Shown in pieces: positions 26,291 through 35,780 of a stretch of DNA of 64,000 bases. Every line of letters begins with the position of its first letter. Within the stretch, counting starts at the first letter, position 1. Below the pieces are notes generated by a model. It saw only the letters and a list, made by a program, of their open reading frames with translations. It made no database searches and was not told the origin of the DNA. The position numbers and the translations under genes were made by a program. The DNA comes from Conexibacter arvalis (GTDB lineage Bacteria > Actinomycetota > Thermoleophilia > Solirubrobacterales > Solirubrobacteraceae), in NCBI RefSeq assembly GCF_014199525.1, contig NZ_JACHNU010000001.1, forward strand, positions 744,001 through 808,000, written 5' to 3'.

Positions 26291-26312
26291 GGCGTCGCTC
26301 CTTGGATCGATA

Positions 26313-26330
26313 CGCAACCTTAGGGTTGCG
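26313..26330. promoter_or_regulatory. ArsR-type operator palindrome 1
   Basis: CGCAACC-TTAG-GGTTGCG is a perfect 7-bp inverted repeat with a 4-bp spacer, 57 bp before the SRPBCC start and 23 bp before the clpP start. With operator 2 it flanks TAGACT (26344-26349), the likely -10 for the SRPBCC gene. CAACC/GGTTG half-sites are compatible with ArsR-family winged-helix binding. Confidence 0.5.
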
Positions 26331-26350
26331 CTTTGTCTGGCGCTAGACTA

Positions 26351-26366
26351 GCAACCCATGAGTTGC
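26351..26366. promoter_or_regulatory. ArsR-type operator palindrome 2
   Basis: GCAAC-CCATGA-GTTGC shares the half-site of operator 1 and lies immediately after the TAGACT -10 candidate, where a bound repressor would cover the transcription start. This suggests autoregulation of the SRPBCC-arsR operon. Confidence 0.5.
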
Positions 26367-26386
26367 GCGATCGAGAAGGAGCCGTC

Positions 26387-26908
26387 ATGAGCGCCGAGCC
26401 CGCCCCCGCCGTCCACCGCGCGATCGTGCTGCCGATCTCGCGCGAGCAGGCGTGGGAGGCGATCACCGACGCCGACCAGCTCGCCTGCTGGCTCGCCGAC
26501 GAGGTCGAGCTCGACGCGCGCGAGGGCGGCGCCGCCCGCTTCGCGTGGGCGGACGGCACGCGCCGCGTCGGCGTCGTCGACGAGCTGGCCGAGCGGCGCC
26601 GGATCGCCTTCCGCTGGCGCCCTGAGGAGGGCGACGGCGCCGGCGACCGCGCCGGGGGCGGCGACGGCGCCGAGGGCGCCGGCGACCGCGCCGCGCTGCC
26701 CGCTGACGAGGGCGGGCCGCTCGGCGACGAGTCGCTCGTCGAGCTGACGCTCGACGAGGTCGAGGGCGGGACGCGCGTCTCGGTCTTCGAGGTCCGCACG
26801 CGCGTGCTGGAGCAGGGCGACGTGCCGCTCCAGCCGGCCGGCGTGCCGAGCGCCTGGACGCCGCGGATGGCGGCGCTGTCGGCCTGCGCGGCGGTCTGCT
26901 GGGCGTGA
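26387..26908 (+). CDS. SRPBCC/AHSA1-type protein paired with an ArsR regulator
   Basis: A 173-residue START-like fold protein. The N-terminal VHRAIVLPISREQAWEAITDADQLACWLAD is the typical AHSA1/SRPBCC opening; after a Gly/Asp-rich insertion (residues 85-115, made of repeated GDGA/GDRA-like units) comes SLVELTLDEVEGGTRVSVFEVR. Such proteins often sit beside ArsR regulators and may bind a hydrophobic ligand. Start: ATG 26387 has AAGGAG 6 nt upstream. Its stop overlaps the arsR GTG by three bases. Confidence 0.85.
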   Translation: MSAEPAPAVHRAIVLPISREQAWEAITDADQLACWLADEVELDAREGGAARFAWADGTRRVGVVDELAERRRIAFRWRPEEGDGAGDRAGGGDGAEGAGDRAALPADEGGPLGDESLVELTLDEVEGGTRVSVFEVRTRVLEQGDVPLQPAGVPSAWTPRMAALSACAAVCWA

Positions 26909-27336
26909 GCGCGATGGCCGGCGGCGGGCGCGCGGCGAGCGGGCCGCCCTTCGGCGCGGCCGCCGGCGGCGGCGCGGTGCCGGGCGGGGCGGCCGGCGGC
27001 GGGGCGGCGTTGCCGCTCGACGCCTCGGCCGGCGCGGTCTTCCACGCGCTCGCCGACCCGACGCGGCGCGCGGTCGTGCGTGAGCTGTCGCGGCAGGAGA
27101 CGGTCACCGCCTCGGCGCTGACCGCGCAGCTGCCGATGACGCGCCAGGCGATCGCCAAGCACCTCGCGACGCTGGCGGACGCGGGGCTGGTCGCGGCGGA
27201 GAGAGCGGGCCGCGAGACGCGCTACCGGCTCACGCCCGACCCGCTGGAGGAGGCGATGCGCTGGATGGCCGAGGTCGGCGGCCAGTGGGACCGCCGCCTC
27301 GAACGGCTGCGCCGCCACGTCGGCGGCGGCAGCTGA
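26905..27336 (+). CDS. ArsR family winged-helix regulator
   Basis: A 143-residue regulator. After a Gly/Ala-rich leader of about 40 residues comes AVFHALADPTRRAVVRELSRQETVTASALTAQLPMTRQAIAKHLATLADAGLV (residues 44-96), a classic ArsR HTH, then the wing AGRETRYRLTPDPLEEAMRWMAEV. No metal-binding Cys is visible, so it belongs to the non-metal group often paired with SRPBCC proteins. The GTG at 26905 overlaps the previous stop (GTGA), indicating coupling; ATG 26914 is an alternative. Confidence 0.9.
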   Translation: MSAMAGGGRAASGPPFGAAAGGGAVPGGAAGGGAALPLDASAGAVFHALADPTRRAVVRELSRQETVTASALTAQLPMTRQAIAKHLATLADAGLVAAERAGRETRYRLTPDPLEEAMRWMAEVGGQWDRRLERLRRHVGGGS

Positions 27337-27378
27337 GGCCGGCGCCGCCGCGACGAGGCGGCGGCGCGGGCGGCGCTG

Positions 27379-27711
27379 CTAGGCGGCGAGCGCCGGCTCC
27401 AGCTCGGCCTCGAGCTTGCGCTTCGGATAGGCGCCGACGACCTTCTTCGCGATCGCGCCGTTCTTGAAGAGGATCAGCGTCGGGATCGAGAGGACCTCGT
27501 AGCTCATCGCCGTCTGCTGGTTGTCGTCGACGTTGAGCTTGACGATCTTCAGCGCCTCGCCCTTCTCGCTCGCGATCTCCTCCAGGACCGGGGCGACCAT
27601 GCGGCACGGGCCGCACCAGGGGGCCCAGAAGTCGACGAGCACGGGGACGTCGGACTCGATGACCTCGGACTGGAAGTTGTTGTCGGTGACCTCGGTGATG
27701 GTGCCTGCCAT
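27379..27711 (-). CDS. trxA: Thioredoxin
   Basis: A 110-residue thioredoxin. The active site is VDFWAPWCGPCRMVAPVLEEIA, with WCGPC at about residues 30-34, then IPTLILFKNG containing the cis-Pro. It reduces protein disulfides in the cytoplasm. ATG 27711 has AAGGAG 9 nt upstream. A good -10 (TATACT, 27753-27758, minus strand) lies about 42 nt before the start, giving a conventional leader. It is divergent from polX. Confidence 0.97.
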   Translation of the reverse strand: MAGTITEVTDNNFQSEVIESDVPVLVDFWAPWCGPCRMVAPVLEEIASEKGEALKIVKLNVDDNQQTAMSYEVLSIPTLILFKNGAIAKKVVGAYPKRKLEAELEPALAA

Positions 27712-27845
27712 GAGAGGGGCTCCTTGCGGGGTGGGCGGGTGTCGCTTCACAAAGTATAGTGGCCGCGCTCCAGCGGCCCGATCGGGTCAGGATCGCATGC
27801 TCGCGCCTGCGCGCGTGCGCTCGGGTGGTGGGCTAGGTTCTTCCC

Positions 27846-29621
27846 ATGGCCGATCCCACCAACGCCCAGATCGCCGCCGCCTTCGACGAGCTCGGCGACC
27901 TCTACGAGCTCGACGGCGCGATCGTCCACCGCGTCGTCGCCTATCGCAACGCGGCGAAGGTCACGCGCGACGCCTCGGTCTCGGTCGCGGCGCTGACGCG
28001 CGCCGGCCGCGTCACCGAGCTGCCCGGGATCGGCGCGACGCTGGAGACGAAGCTGGTCGCGCTGGTCGAGACCGGCGACATCCCGCAGGCGCAGAGACTG
28101 CGGGCGAAGTTCCCGGCGGGGCTGCTGGAGATGACGCGCCTGCCCGGGCTCGGCCCCAAGCGGGCGCGCCGCCTCTACGAGGAGCTCGGGATCGACTCGC
28201 TGCAGTCGCTGGAGACGGCCGCCAGACAGCAGCGGATCCGCGAGCTGAAGGGCTTCGGCGCGAGAGCGGAGGAGAACATCCTCGCCTCGATCGTCCGCTA
28301 CACGACCGCGCTGGCCGAGAACGGCGGCGACGGCACCGGCCGCTTCGTGCTCGACCGCGCGCTGCAGGTCGCCGAGCCGATCGTCGCGGCGCTGCGCGAC
28401 CACCCGGCGGCCGAGCGCGTCGAGCTGGCCGGCTCGGCGCGGCGCTGGGCCGACTCGGTCAAGGACCTCGACATCATCGCGACCGCGCACGACCCGCGCG
28501 CGCTCGCCGAGGCGCTGACCGAGATGGACGTCGTCGAGTCGGTCGCGGGGATCGGCGACAACGGCGCGCGCGTGCGGACCCACCGCGGGATCGGCATCGA
28601 CCTCAAGGTCGTCGCGCCCGACCAGTTCGGCAACGTGCTCCAGCACTTCACCGGCTCCAAGGAGCACAACGTCGCGCTGCGCGAGGCGGCCGTGAAGAGA
28701 GGCCTCCACGTCTCCGAGTACGGAATCCTCGACGACGCGACCGGCGAGACGCTCAGATGCGCGACCGAGGAGGAGGTCTACGCCGCGCTCGGCTACGCCT
28801 GGATCCCGCCGGAGCTGCGCGAGAACCGCGGCGAGCTGCAGGCGGCGCTGCTCGACGGCGGCAGCGGCCTGCCCGAGCTCGTGCGCGAGGAGGACATCCG
28901 CGGCGACCTCCACAGCCACACCGTCGCCTCCGACGGCAGAGACGAGATCGAGGCGATGGCGGAGGCGGCGCAGGCGCTCGGCTACGAGTACCTCGCGATC
29001 ACCGACCATTCGGCCTCGCACGGCTTCGGCGACGACGTCTCGCCGGCGGAGCTGGAGGCGCAGATCGAGCGGATCCACGCCGCCAACCACGCCTTCGACG
29101 GAATCGAGCTGCTCGCCGGCAGCGAGGTCAACATCCTCCCCGACGGCTCGCTCGACTACCCCGACGAGCTGCTGGCGCGGCTCGACTGGGTGATCGCGAG
29201 CGTCCACTCCTCCTTCCGCATCGACGAGCGCGCGATGACCGAGCGGGTGCTGGCGGCGATCGAGCACCCGTGGGTCGACGCGATCGGCCACCTGACCGGC
29301 CGCAAGATCGAGGCGCGCGACCCGTACGCGATCGACGTCGAGCGCGTCTTCGCCGCCGCGGCCGCCAACGGCACGATGATCGAGATCAACGCCGCTCCCG
29401 ACCGCCGCGACCTCAACGACGTGCACGCGCGCGCGGCGGCGCAGGCCGGCGTGATGATCCTCCTCGACACCGACGCCCACCGCGTCGCGACGCTGCGCTC
29501 CAGCCGCCGCTACGGGATCGCGACGGCGCGGCGGGCGTGGCTGACGCGCGAGCAGGTCGCCAACACGCGGCCGTGGGCGGAGTTCGCGCCGCTGCGCAAG
29601 CGCGCCCGCGGCGGCGGCTGA
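27846..29621 (+). CDS. polX: DNA polymerase X family protein (PolX) with PHP domain
   Basis: A 591-residue protein for gap-filling repair. The N-terminal half is a family-X polymerase: helix-hairpin-helix motifs LPGIGATLETKL and LPGLGPKRARRLYEELGI (residues 60-120), nucleotidyltransferase site AGSARRWADSVKDLDII (about 198) with a further Asp in GIGIDLKVV. The C-terminal half is a PHP domain: DLHSHTVASDG (about 353), ITDHSASHGFGDD, LAGSEVNILPDG, DTDAHR, a metal-dependent 3'-5' exonuclease/phosphatase fold. ATG 27846 has TAGGTT 6 nt upstream. Confidence 0.95.
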   Translation: MADPTNAQIAAAFDELGDLYELDGAIVHRVVAYRNAAKVTRDASVSVAALTRAGRVTELPGIGATLETKLVALVETGDIPQAQRLRAKFPAGLLEMTRLPGLGPKRARRLYEELGIDSLQSLETAARQQRIRELKGFGARAEENILASIVRYTTALAENGGDGTGRFVLDRALQVAEPIVAALRDHPAAERVELAGSARRWADSVKDLDIIATAHDPRALAEALTEMDVVESVAGIGDNGARVRTHRGIGIDLKVVAPDQFGNVLQHFTGSKEHNVALREAAVKRGLHVSEYGILDDATGETLRCATEEEVYAALGYAWIPPELRENRGELQAALLDGGSGLPELVREEDIRGDLHSHTVASDGRDEIEAMAEAAQALGYEYLAITDHSASHGFGDDVSPAELEAQIERIHAANHAFDGIELLAGSEVNILPDGSLDYPDELLARLDWVIASVHSSFRIDERAMTERVLAAIEHPWVDAIGHLTGRKIEARDPYAIDVERVFAAAAANGTMIEINAAPDRRDLNDVHARAAAQAGVMILLDTDAHRVATLRSSRRYGIATARRAWLTREQVANTRPWAEFAPLRKRARGGG

Positions 29622-29623
29622 CC

Positions 29624-29646
29624 GACCCCGAGCACGGCTCGGCGGG
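29624..29646 (+). terminator. Putative terminator after polX
   Basis: CCGAG (29628-29632) pairs with CTCGG (29638-29642) around CACGG, and the stem can extend into the flanking C and G runs. It lies a few bases after the polX stop. The remaining 180 bp to the next gene hold only a small AGTCAC-G-GTGACT palindrome (29756-29768). Confidence 0.4.
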
Positions 29647-29823
29647 GCCGCCGCGGCGGCTCCGGAACCCGGTCGGACCGGACTTGAGGGCCGTTCACAG
29701 GATTCTCACGACTCGATGACGCGGCGGTCACGAGCGGGGGTCGGAGGGTCGGGACAGTCACGGTGACTCGTGGCATGGACGCGGTGCGAGTCGCCAACCC
29801 GTCTCTCTCACCGAAGGACTCAA

Positions 29824-32800
29824 TTGACCTCCTCATCCACGCTGCGCAAGCGGCGCTGGTCGAGCCTGCCCGCGACGCTCGCGGCGGCGGCGCTGATCGC
29901 CGCGCTGCCGCCCGCTGCCGACGCCGCCGGGCTCCACCTGATCGACGAGACCGAGCAGCTCGGCCCCGGCATCGAGCTGCGTCACCTCAAGACGCTCGAG
30001 CCCGGCGGCTGGTACGACCACCAGATCATCACCGCCAGACTCGGGGGTCCCGTCAGCTCCGACCTCCTCTCCGGCGACAAGGTCACCGACCGCGGCCCGA
30101 TCTCGATCAAGGCCGACAGAGCCGGCGCGGTCGCAGGCGTCAACGGCGACTTCTTCGACATCGACAACTCCAACGCGCCGGCCGGCGCCGCCGTCAGAGG
30201 CGGCGAGCTGCTGAAGACCAGCGACCGCAACGCGCCGCGCCCGCAGGCCGGCGTGACGCGCGACGGCATCGGCCAGCTCGTCAACATGGCGGTCGACGCG
30301 AAGGCGACGATCAAGGGCGAGACCCGCCAGCTGATCAGCGTCAACGCCGCCAACGGCGGCAGCACCGCGGCCGACGGCATGGTCGCCTTCACCTCCAACT
30401 GGGGCGCGAGCCGCGCGCGTCCGTTCGCGGGCGTCGCCGACGTCGCCGAGGTGCTCGTCGTCGACGGCAGGGTCGTCTCCGTCAGAGCCGACGGCGCCGG
30501 CAGCGACGAGATCCCGGAGAACGGCTTCTACCTCGTCGGCCGCGACGCGGCCGCCGCGCAGATCCGCGACCTCCAGCCCGGCGACGAGGTGACGCTCGAC
30601 TGGCAGCTGACCGACGAGGTCGCCAGACAGCTCCAGTTCGCCGTCGGCGGCAACGAGGTGCTGATCCGCGACGGCGCGGTGCTGCCCAACCTCGACCAGA
30701 CGATCCACCCGCGCACCGCGATCGGCTTCAAGGACGGCGGGCGCACGATCATGCTGATGACCTCCGACGGCCGTCAGGCGCCGATCCTCGGCGTCACGAC
30801 GCAGAAGGTCGCCGAGGTCCTGCACGAGATGGGCGCCGAGACGGCGATCAACCTCGACGGCGGCGGCTCGACGACGATGGTCGCCCGCCACCTCGGCGAC
30901 AGCAGAGTCACCGTCCGCAACAGCCCCTCCGACGGCTACGAGCGCCACGACCCCAACGGCGTCGGCCTCTTCGTCGCGCCCGGCAGCGGCGTCGCGGAGG
31001 AGCTCGTCGTGACGCCGTCGGGCGAGCAGGCGCGGATCTTCCCGGGCCTGCACCGCACGCTGCGCGTCAAGGCGGTCGACGACCACCGCACGCCGGTCTC
31101 GGTCGCCCGCGGCGACGTCCGCTGGAGCGTCAACGAGGGCAGCGTCGACGGCGGCCTGCTGCACGCGCCCGAGAACGTCTTCGGCCACGTGCGCGTGAAG
31201 GCGACGACCGACACCGCCCAGGCGACGGTCGCCGTCAGAGTGCTCGGCGAGCTGTCGTCGCTGGAGATCGACAGAACCCGCCTCGCGATCGCCGCGCCCG
31301 GCGCCGGCAACGCCGTCACCGTGACGGTCACCGGCCGCGACGAGGAGGGCTACACCGCTCCGGTCGGCGCCGCCGACCTCGAGCTCGACTACGACGCCTC
31401 GGTCGTCTCGGTCCAGCCGAGCGGCGACAAGCTGAGAGTCACCCCGAAGGCGATCGGCGGCACGCTGCTGACGATCTCCGTCGGCGGCGAGGAGGTCAAG
31501 CTCCCGATCTCCGTCGGCGTCGAGACGAGAACCGAGTACGACTTCTCCGACGGCGGCGCCGCCAGCGGCCGCTGGATCACCAACGGCACCGGCGGCAGAG
31601 CGAAGACGCTGACCGACACGCCCGAGGGCCTGCGGCTCGAGTACCAGGCCGCGCGCAACATGGGCTTCGGCGCGAGAGTCGCGTGGGACGACTCGGTCCC
31701 GCTCGCCGGCCAGCCGCTCGCCGTCCGCATCAGAGTCCGCTCGCAGGAGCCGGTCTCGCTCACCTACGCGGTCTTCCGCGATCCCGACAACAGAGCGGTG
31801 ACGGTCTACGGGCCGGCGCTGAGAGGCGGGAACCAGTGGGAGACGGTCGAGTTCACGCCGCCCCCGTCGACGAGATTCCCGGTCCGCTTCAGCTACTTCC
31901 AGGCGATCGAGACGAACGTCGCGCTGCAGAGAGACGGCGTTCTCACCTTCGCCGGGATCGAGACCGACAACCCGAGCGAGGTCGAGATCCCCGCGGCCCC
32001 GCCGCTGAAGAGCGACCCGCTCGTCTCGCCTGACGGCGAGCTGCAGGGCGGCGAGGAGGAGTTCACCTTCGCGGCGATCTCCGACGTCCAGTTCACGCAC
32101 GTCAACCAGGAGATGGTGCCGGTCGCGATCGAGGCGCTGAAGCGCATCCGCGCGACCGATCCCGACCTGATCGTGCTCAACGGCGACATCGTCGACCTCG
32201 GCCAGAAGGCCGACATCGACCTCGCGCGCACGACGCTGGAGGCCGGCGGCTGCGAGCTGGTCGAGCTCGGCAGCCCCTCGGTGCCCGAGCCGACTGCCGA
32301 CAGAACGCCGTGCCTGTACGTGCCCGGCAACCACGAGTCGTACATCCCCGGCGGCCAGGGCACGCTCGACGCGTTCAAGGCCGAGTTCGGCAGACCGTAC
32401 GGCTACACCGACCACAAGGGCACCCGCTTCATCACGCTCAACAGCGCCTACGGCACCTTCCGCGGCAGCGACTTCGCGCAGCTGCCGATGCTCCAGGAGG
32501 CGCTCGAGAGCGCGGCCAGCGACGCGTCGATCGACAACGTGATGGTCTTCGCCCATCACCCGACGCTCGATCCGAGAGACACGCGCGACTCGCAGCTCGG
32601 CGACCGCCTCGAGGTGCGGCTGGTCGAGAAGCTGCTGAGCGACTTCCGCCACGACTCCGGCAAGGGCGTCGCGATGGTCGGCTCGCACGCGTCGATCATG
32701 AACGTGCGCCGCGAGGAGGGCGTCCCGTACATCGTGCTCCCGTCGTCGGGCAAGGCGCCGTACGGCACGCCCGATCGCGGCGGCATCACCGGCTGGGTCC

Positions 32801-34110
32801 GCGCCGGCATCGACTCCGACGCCAACGCGGCCGAGGAGTGGCTGAGCCTCGACGTGCGCGCCTTCGCGCAGGAGATCGACCTGCAGGCGCCCGCGACGCT
32901 CGAGGTCGGCAGCGCCGCGACGCTCGGGGGCACGCTGGTGCAGCCGAGCGCGCTGAGACCGGGCAGCCGCACGGTGCCGCTGCGCTACCCGCTCTCGCTG
33001 CGCTGGTCGGGCAGCGACGAGCTGGCGATCGGCAGCGGCGAGGAGGCGGTCGAGGCCGCCCGCGAGGCCGACAAGGTCGCGATCGTCGATCCCGAGAGCG
33101 GCCAGCTGACCGCGCTCAAGACCGGCACCGTCGCGATCGCCGTCGAGGCCGACTCGATGCGCGAGGGCGACCTCGCGCCGATCAGAGCGCAGAAGACGAT
33201 CGACGTCGTCGCCGCGACCGGGCCCGGCCCGAAGGCGTGGATCGGCACGCCGGTCTTCCCCGACCAGGCGGCGACCACGATCGGCGCCGGCCAGCCGGTG
33301 ACGATCTCCAACACCGGCGACGAGCCGCTGGAGATCGCGCTCGCCCGCGTCGATGCGCTGGAGGGCCCGGCCGGCGACTTCATCGTCGCCGACGACACCT
33401 GCAGAGCCGAGATCGCCCCGGGCGCGGCCTGCACGGTGCTGGTGCGCTTCGCGCCCAGCCGCGAGAACGCCGTCTCGACGGCGCGGCTCGTCTTCCGCTC
33501 GAACACCGCCGAGCGGCGCCACACGGTGACGGTCAGCGCCAGATCGACCGGCCTGCCGAGAGGCGAGAAGGGCGACCAGGGCATCCCGGGCATCCCCGGC
33601 GCGGACGGCCCGGTCGGGCCGCAGGGCCCGCAGGGCCCGGCCGGTGAGCCCGGCCCGCAGGGCCCCGGCGGCGAGTCCGGCGCGCAGGGCCCGGCCGGTC
33701 CGCAGGGCCCGCAGGGCGAGTCCGGCGCGCCCGGCCCGGCCGGCGCGAAGGGCGACGCCGGCGCGCCCGGCGCCGCCGGCCCGAAGGGCGACAAGGGCGA
33801 CCGCGGCGAGCGAGGAGCCAAGGGCGACCGCGGCCCGGCCGGCCGCGACGCGCTCGTCACCTGCACGGTCAGAAACGCCAGAGTGACGTGCAAGGTCCTC
33901 TACACGAGCGCCTCCGCGAAGAAGGCGAAGACGCGCGCGAAGACGAAGGCGAGCCTCGTCCGCTCCGGCCGCACGTTCGCGACCGGGCGCGCCAACGCCA
34001 AGGGCCGCGTCACGCGGCTGAAGGCCAACCGCAAGCTGCCGCGCGGCAGATACACCCTGCGCATCGGCAGCGGCAAGCGCGTGGCGAAGGTCGGCGTCGT
34101 CGTGCGCTGA
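29824..34110 (+). CDS. Large secreted multidomain protein: phosphodiester glycosidase + metallophosphoesterase + collagen-like repeats
   Basis: A 1428-residue exported protein. Residues 1-36 form a signal peptide (RKRR, hydrophobic core, ADAAG). About 60-390 is a phosphodiester-glycosidase (NAGPA/DUF2233) domain: [31 protein letters not shown]. Ig-like segments follow. About 745-990 is a calcineurin-type metallophosphoesterase: [32 protein letters not shown] Big2-like and an ASH/choice-of-anchor-like segment (1140-1240) lead to 32 Gly-X-Y triplets (1247-1342). The end is a basic domain ([14 protein letters not shown]). Start: TTG 29824 has GAAGGA 5 nt upstream and begins the signal peptide; GTG 29770 lacks support. 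It probably acts on cell-envelope glycans or polyol phosphates (inference). Confidence 0.85.
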   Translation: MTSSSTLRKRRWSSLPATLAAAALIAALPPAADAAGLHLIDETEQLGPGIELRHLKTLEPGGWYDHQIITARLGGPVSSDLLSGDKVTDRGPISIKADRAGAVAGVNGDFFDIDNSNAPAGAAVRGGELLKTSDRNAPRPQAGVTRDGIGQLVNMAVDAKATIKGETRQLISVNAANGGSTAADGMVAFTSNWGASRARPFAGVADVAEVLVVDGRVVSVRADGAGSDEIPENGFYLVGRDAAAAQIRDLQPGDEVTLDWQLTDEVARQLQFAVGGNEVLIRDGAVLPNLDQTIHPRTAIGFKDGGRTIMLMTSDGRQAPILGVTTQKVAEVLHEMGAETAINLDGGGSTTMVARHLGDSRVTVRNSPSDGYERHDPNGVGLFVAPGSGVAEELVVTPSGEQARIFPGLHRTLRVKAVDDHRTPVSVARGDVRWSVNEGSVDGGLLHAPENVFGHVRVKATTDTAQATVAVRVLGELSSLEIDRTRLAIAAPGAGNAVTVTVTGRDEEGYTAPVGAADLELDYDASVVSVQPSGDKLRVTPKAIGGTLLTISVGGEEVKLPISVGVETRTEYDFSDGGAASGRWITNGTGGRAKTLTDTPEGLRLEYQAARNMGFGARVAWDDSVPLAGQPLAVRIRVRSQEPVSLTYAVFRDPDNRAVTVYGPALRGGNQWETVEFTPPPSTRFPVRFSYFQAIETNVALQRDGVLTFAGIETDNPSEVEIPAAPPLKSDPLVSPDGELQGGEEEFTFAAISDVQFTHVNQEMVPVAIEALKRIRATDPDLIVLNGDIVDLGQKADIDLARTTLEAGGCELVELGSPSVPEPTADRTPCLYVPGNHESYIPGGQGTLDAFKAEFGRPYGYTDHKGTRFITLNSAYGTFRGSDFAQLPMLQEALESAASDASIDNVMVFAHHPTLDPRDTRDSQLGDRLEVRLVEKLLSDFRHDSGKGVAMVGSHASIMNVRREEGVPYIVLPSSGKAPYGTPDRGGITGWVRAGIDSDANAAEEWLSLDVRAFAQEIDLQAPATLEVGSAATLGGTLVQPSALRPGSRTVPLRYPLSLRWSGSDELAIGSGEEAVEAAREADKVAIVDPESGQLTALKTGTVAIAVEADSMREGDLAPIRAQKTIDVVAATGPGPKAWIGTPVFPDQAATTIGAGQPVTISNTGDEPLEIALARVDALEGPAGDFIVADDTCRAEIAPGAACTVLVRFAPSRENAVSTARLVFRSNTAERRHTVTVSARSTGLPRGEKGDQGIPGIPGADGPVGPQGPQGPAGEPGPQGPGGESGAQGPAGPQGPQGESGAPGPAGAKGDAGAPGAAGPKGDKGDRGERGAKGDRGPAGRDALVTCTVRNARVTCKVLYTSASAKKAKTRAKTKASLVRSGRTFATGRANAKGRVTRLKANRKLPRGRYTLRIGSGKRVAKVGVVVR

Positions 34111-34187
34111 TCCGACCCGCACCGCAGGACCGCGGCCGGTCGCCCTCGGGCGGCCGGCCGCAGCGCGTGGGCCGAACGGGCCCCGCC

Positions 34188-34216
34188 GGCGCCGCCCCGT
34201 GCCCCGGGGCGGCGCC
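34188..34216 (+). terminator. Strong hairpin after the collagen-like protein gene
   Basis: A perfect 12-bp GC stem (34188-34199 with 34205-34216) closes a 5-nt loop, TGCCC. It is 78 bp after the stop of the large secreted protein, and the AT-richer promoter of the MACPF gene follows it, so it insulates the two genes. Confidence 0.65.
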
Positions 34217-34245
34217 GCCATGCCCGGCCATCCGTCCGCTTCCGA

Positions 34246-34273
34246 TTGCGCTCTACTTCCGCGCTGTTATATA
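34246..34273 (+). promoter_or_regulatory. Candidate promoter of the MACPF gene
   Basis: TTGCGC (34246-34251) and TATATA (34268-34273) are spaced 16 bp in an unusually AT-rich stretch for this genome. The ATG is 37 nt further on, with an SD (GGGGAGG, 34296-34302), so this gene has a conventional leader rather than the leaderless type. Confidence 0.5.
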
Positions 34274-34310
34274 CACCTCTTTCCAGATTTGATCCGGGGA
34301 GGCAAAGGGG

Positions 34311-35780
34311 ATGGGAACAGCAGCCGCGACGGTGGCGGACGAGGCGCTGGTGCGCTTCAGCGGGACGTCGAGAACCGAGCTCAACCCGGTGCTCGCCGGG
34401 ATCCCGTGGCTCGACGGCTTCGAGCTGCGCGCCGGCGTCGACGCGGTCACCGGCGGGATAACCGGCTCGGCGCTCGAGAAGACGCCGGTCGACGAGTGGA
34501 GGACGAAGACCTCCTCCGAGCAGTACACGTTCATCCAGAGCCAGCGCGACCTCAGCAACGAGATAGAGATCGGCGCCTCCGGCAGATACAACATCGAGGG
34601 CGTCACCGTCAGCGCCTCGGTCGAGTACCTGACGAGAGTCCACTACTCCGAGCTGGCCGTCACGCTGATCGCGCGCTTCGAGTCGCACTGCGTCGACTAC
34701 GACCGGCTCGCGGAGGCGAGACTGACCGACAGAGCGCGCAGACTGCTGGAGAGCGATCCGGAGAGATTCCGCTACGCCTACGGCGACTACTTCGTCGCCG
34801 GCGGCCGCCGCGCCTCGCGCTTCACCGCCGTCTACACCTGCACGTCGCGGACCGTCGACAAGATGCAGGAGTTCAAGTCGAGAATCGGCGCGAGCATGCC
34901 CGAGGTCTTCAGCGCCGAGGGCAGCGCCCGCTTCAAGGAGACGGCGAGAAGCAGCGACGTCGACATCTCGACCCACGTCTTCATGGAGGGCACCGACGGC
35001 GACTACCCGGGCGGCGGCCAGTGGACGCCCGACAAGGTGATCGAGGCGCTCGCCTGGTTCAAGCAGCACCAGAGAGGCGTCTACCTCACCGCGCTGCTCT
35101 GCCACTACAACACGATCGAGCCCTCCTACCCGCGCACCGTCGACGTCGCGCCGCAGGCTTTCGCCGAGCTGCGCCGCCTCTACCTGTCGGCGTGGGACGT
35201 GCGGGCCCAGTACGCGTCATGCCCGCCCCACTACAAGGAGCAGCTCAGCGGCGAGTTCCGCACCTTCACGTCGAGACTCGAGGCGAGCAAGGACGACCTC
35301 GTCACCGACGTGAAGCTGCGCGGCGACATGCAGCAGGCGTGCGACCTGCTCGGCGCCAGACTGAAGGCCGTCTACGACCGGCTCGAGGCCTACCTGCGCG
35401 TCACGCAGGCGGTCAGGGACGAGCCGCGCAAGGACGAGGCGATAGAGGAGGGGACCGGCCGGCAGTCGTGGCTGTACGGCATCCGCGACTGGGTCAAGAG
35501 CGACGCCGTCACGATCCACCGCAACGACTCGCGCTACGAGGAGAAGTGGCAGATCGGCTGGCGCGAGGCGACGATCGGCTTCAGCAACTCGAAGGCGCTC
35601 GTCGTCGGCTGGGAGGTCGTCTCCGACTGGGGCGACGGCACCAACGGGCAGTGGTGGAAGACGACCGAGCAGAACCTGCTCAGGGACCAGGCGTACGTCC
35701 ACGTCAAGTCGCAGTACGACCGCGGCTGCGCCTGGACGCTCCACGTCTACTACGTCGACGCGGTCGACTACCAGTTCTGA
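34311..35780 (+). CDS. MACPF (perforin-like) domain protein
   Basis: A 489-residue protein that I read as a bacterial MACPF pore-former. The opening GFELRAGVDAVTGGITGSALE (about residues 36-56) resembles the MACPF start; SSEQYTFIQSQRDLSNEIEI and YNIEGVTVSASVEYL match the next strands; the signature AYGDYFVAGGRRASRF (156-171) corresponds to Y-G-[TSD]-[HY]-[FY]-x-x-G-G. Two helical clusters follow (SRIGASMPEVFSAEGSARFKE; VIEALAWFKQHQRGVYL). Residues 390-489 form an aromatic-rich beta domain, perhaps for target binding. There is no signal peptide. It overlaps the convergent downstream gene by 13 bp. Family assignment is mine from motif recognition. Confidence 0.75.
   Translation: MGTAAATVADEALVRFSGTSRTELNPVLAGIPWLDGFELRAGVDAVTGGITGSALEKTPVDEWRTKTSSEQYTFIQSQRDLSNEIEIGASGRYNIEGVTVSASVEYLTRVHYSELAVTLIARFESHCVDYDRLAEARLTDRARRLLESDPERFRYAYGDYFVAGGRRASRFTAVYTCTSRTVDKMQEFKSRIGASMPEVFSAEGSARFKETARSSDVDISTHVFMEGTDGDYPGGGQWTPDKVIEALAWFKQHQRGVYLTALLCHYNTIEPSYPRTVDVAPQAFAELRRLYLSAWDVRAQYASCPPHYKEQLSGEFRTFTSRLEASKDDLVTDVKLRGDMQQACDLLGARLKAVYDRLEAYLRVTQAVRDEPRKDEAIEEGTGRQSWLYGIRDWVKSDAVTIHRNDSRYEEKWQIGWREATIGFSNSKALVVGWEVVSDWGDGTNGQWWKTTEQNLLRDQAYVHVKSQYDRGCAWTLHVYYVDAVDYQF

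Noticed and set aside
29756-29768. AGTCAC-G-GTGACT palindrome as a CRP site
   Set aside because: Half-sites and spacing do not match the TGTGA-N6-TCACA pattern expected for CRP/GlxR; too short to claim an operator.
29833-34221. A 1462-codon open frame on the minus strand opposite the large secreted protein
   Set aside because: It is the antisense shadow of a real gene: composition is Arg/Ala/Asp/Gly-heavy without motifs, while the plus strand holds clear domains. High-GC genomes give long spurious antisense frames.
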